The notes beneath the pieces are model-generated. The model saw only the letters and a program-made list of their open reading frames with translations, had not been told where the DNA came from and searched no databases. From positions 11,546,393 to 11,576,668 of the forward strand of contig NC_049990.1 in the NCBI RefSeq assembly GCF_000003815.2: a DNA stretch of 30,276 bases, written 5' to 3'. Shown one piece after another: positions 28,964 through 30,276 of this stretch. Made by a program: the position numbers and the translations under genes. Position 1 is the stretch's first letter. Each line of letters opens with the position of its first letter. This DNA is from Branchiostoma floridae. Taxonomy: Eukaryota; Chordata; Leptocardii; Amphioxiformes; Branchiostomatidae.

Positions 28964-29151
28964 GTGGAGTGGGTTTTCATATTTATGCAATGTGTTACGT
29001 GTAACGTATAATGTGTTATTGTACGTATAGTGTGTTATTGTAAATAATAACTGTAATAATTGTGAAAAGGTAGAAAAAAACAGACGTAGCCCTCAGATTT
29101 TCTTTCAAATTTGCGCAACGTCTTACGTCTTTCGTGTTATTATGTACAATC

Positions 29152-30276
29152 AGGGTAGTGCTTAGATGCAATATGGCTAAGAGTTTATTCTAGTCAGTCA
29201 AACTTGGTATCATTGCAAAGGTATCTTGGTACAGAGTTGTAATCTACAAACCGTTTTGAATTTGGGTGCTTACTTCCCGAGATATGACTTAAACACTAAC
29301 CGCTAGGGTTAGGGTTAGAGTTAGGGTTAGGGTTAGGGTAGTGCTTAGAGGCAACATGGCTAAGAGTGTATTCTAGTCGGTCAAACTTGGCATCATTGCA
29401 AATGTATCTTGGTACAGAGTTGTAATCTGCAAACCGTTTGAATTTGGGTGCTTACTTCCCGAGATATGACTTAAACACTAACCGCTAGGGTTAAGGTTAG
29501 GGTAGTGCTTAGAGGCAATATGGCTAAGAGTTTATTCTAGTCAGTCAAACTTGGTATCATTGCAAAGGTATCTTGGTACAGAGTTGTAATCTACAAACCC
29601 TTTTGAATTTGGGTGCTTACTTCCCGAGATATGACTTAAACACTAACCGCTAGGGTTAGGGTTAGAGTTAGGGTTAGGGTTAGGCTAGTGCTTAGAGGCA
29701 ACATGGCTAAGAGTGTATTCTAGTCGGTCAAACTTGGCATCATTGCAAATGTATCTTGGTACAGAGTTGTAATCTGCAAACCGTTTTGAATTTGGGTGCT
29801 TACTTCCCGAGATATGACTGAAACACTAACCGCTAGGGTTAGGGTTAGGGTTAGGGTTAGGGTAGTGCTTAGAGGAAACATGGCTAAGAGTGTATTCTAG
29901 TCGGTCAAACTTGGTATCATTGCAAAGGTATCTTGGTACAGAGTTGTAATCTGCAAACAGTTTTGAATTTGGGTGCTTACTTCCCGAGATATGACTTAAA
30001 CACTAACCGCTAGGGTTAGGGTTAGGGTTAGGCTTAGGGTTAGGGTAGTGCTTAGAGGCAACATGGCTAAGAGTGTATTCTAGTTGGTCAAACTTGGTAT
30101 CATTGCAAAGGTATCTTGGTACAGAGTTGTAATCTGCAAACCGTTTTGAATTTGGGTGCTTACTTCCCGAGATATGACTTAACACTAACCGCTAGGGTTA
30201 GGGTTAGGGTTAGGGTTAGGTAGTGCTTAGAGGCAACATGCTAAGAGTGTATTCTAGTCGTCAACTTGTATCATGC
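29152..30276. repeat. Tandem satellite with embedded TTAGGG telomere-type repeats
   Basis: Seven unit starts (CTTAGA(G/T)GCAA) lie at 29161, 29344, 29508, 29691, 29868, 30051 and 30226. Spacings are 183, 164, 183, 177, 183 and 175. Each unit has about 140 bp of unique sequence ending ACACTAACCGC, then 2-6 copies of (T)TAGGG with variants TTAGAG and TTAAGG. Units 1 and 3 share variants (GTTTATTC, CAGTCAAAC, CTACAAAC), and units 2 and 4 share others (GTGTATTC, CGGTCAAAC, CTGCAAAC). The array reaches the window end inside the last intron seen. Confidence 0.93.

Noticed and set aside
29152-30276. CRISPR-like or true telomere array
   Set aside because: Units are continuous 164-183 bp satellites without distinct spacers, and TTAGGG runs are only 2-6 copies inside each unit, so it is neither.

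Overview
The window looks like invertebrate-chordate nuclear DNA, most likely from a lancelet (Branchiostoma). The evidence is small exons with clean GT/AG borders, domain-shuffled extracellular receptors, many short transposons of several classes and TTAGGG-type interstitial telomere repeats. The species is inferred from gene style and from repeats I recall; no marker gene in the window proves it.

Layout, left to right. (1) 260-367 is the last coding exon of a receptor-type guanylate cyclase, followed by its probable 3' UTR. (2) 2052-9061 is a complete nine-exon plus-strand gene for a predicted 612-residue secreted protein: signal peptide, three Frizzled-type cysteine-rich domains (each on one phase 1-1 exon), then a Cys-loop receptor (nicotinic-type) ligand-binding domain. 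It stops just where the first membrane segment would start, 31 bases before an AATAAA. (3) 10590-28963 and beyond is a second plus-strand gene: signal peptide, one FGFR-like Ig domain (D2 type), then two LRP5/6-type YWTD beta-propellers separated by an EGF-like exon; its 3' end is outside the window. The EGF exon is 2 nt short for its domain and carries an in-frame stop. (4) 15857-19906, on the minus strand inside the 7-kb intron of gene 3, is a complete four-exon CYP2-type cytochrome P450 of 507 residues. (5) 29152-30276 is a tandem satellite whose units of about 164-183 bp each contain a TTAGGG tract, reaching the window end.

The introns hold many mobile elements: a 911-bp piggyBac-like MITE with TTAA duplications, three Harbinger-like MITEs with TTA duplications, a 372-bp MITE with a 9-bp duplication, two tRNA-derived SINEs, and several hairpin or palindromic elements.

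The most striking feature is the pair of neighbouring chimeric receptor genes. Each joins a Wnt-receptor ectodomain type (Frizzled CRD; LRP5/6 propeller) to the ligand-binding domain of an unrelated receptor class (nicotinic LBD; FGFR Ig). I know of no described protein with either architecture, but could not search. Exon phases and total lengths close exactly (1839 nt for gene 2, 1524 nt for the P450), which supports the gene models. All joins rest on reading splice sites by eye, and no transcript was available.
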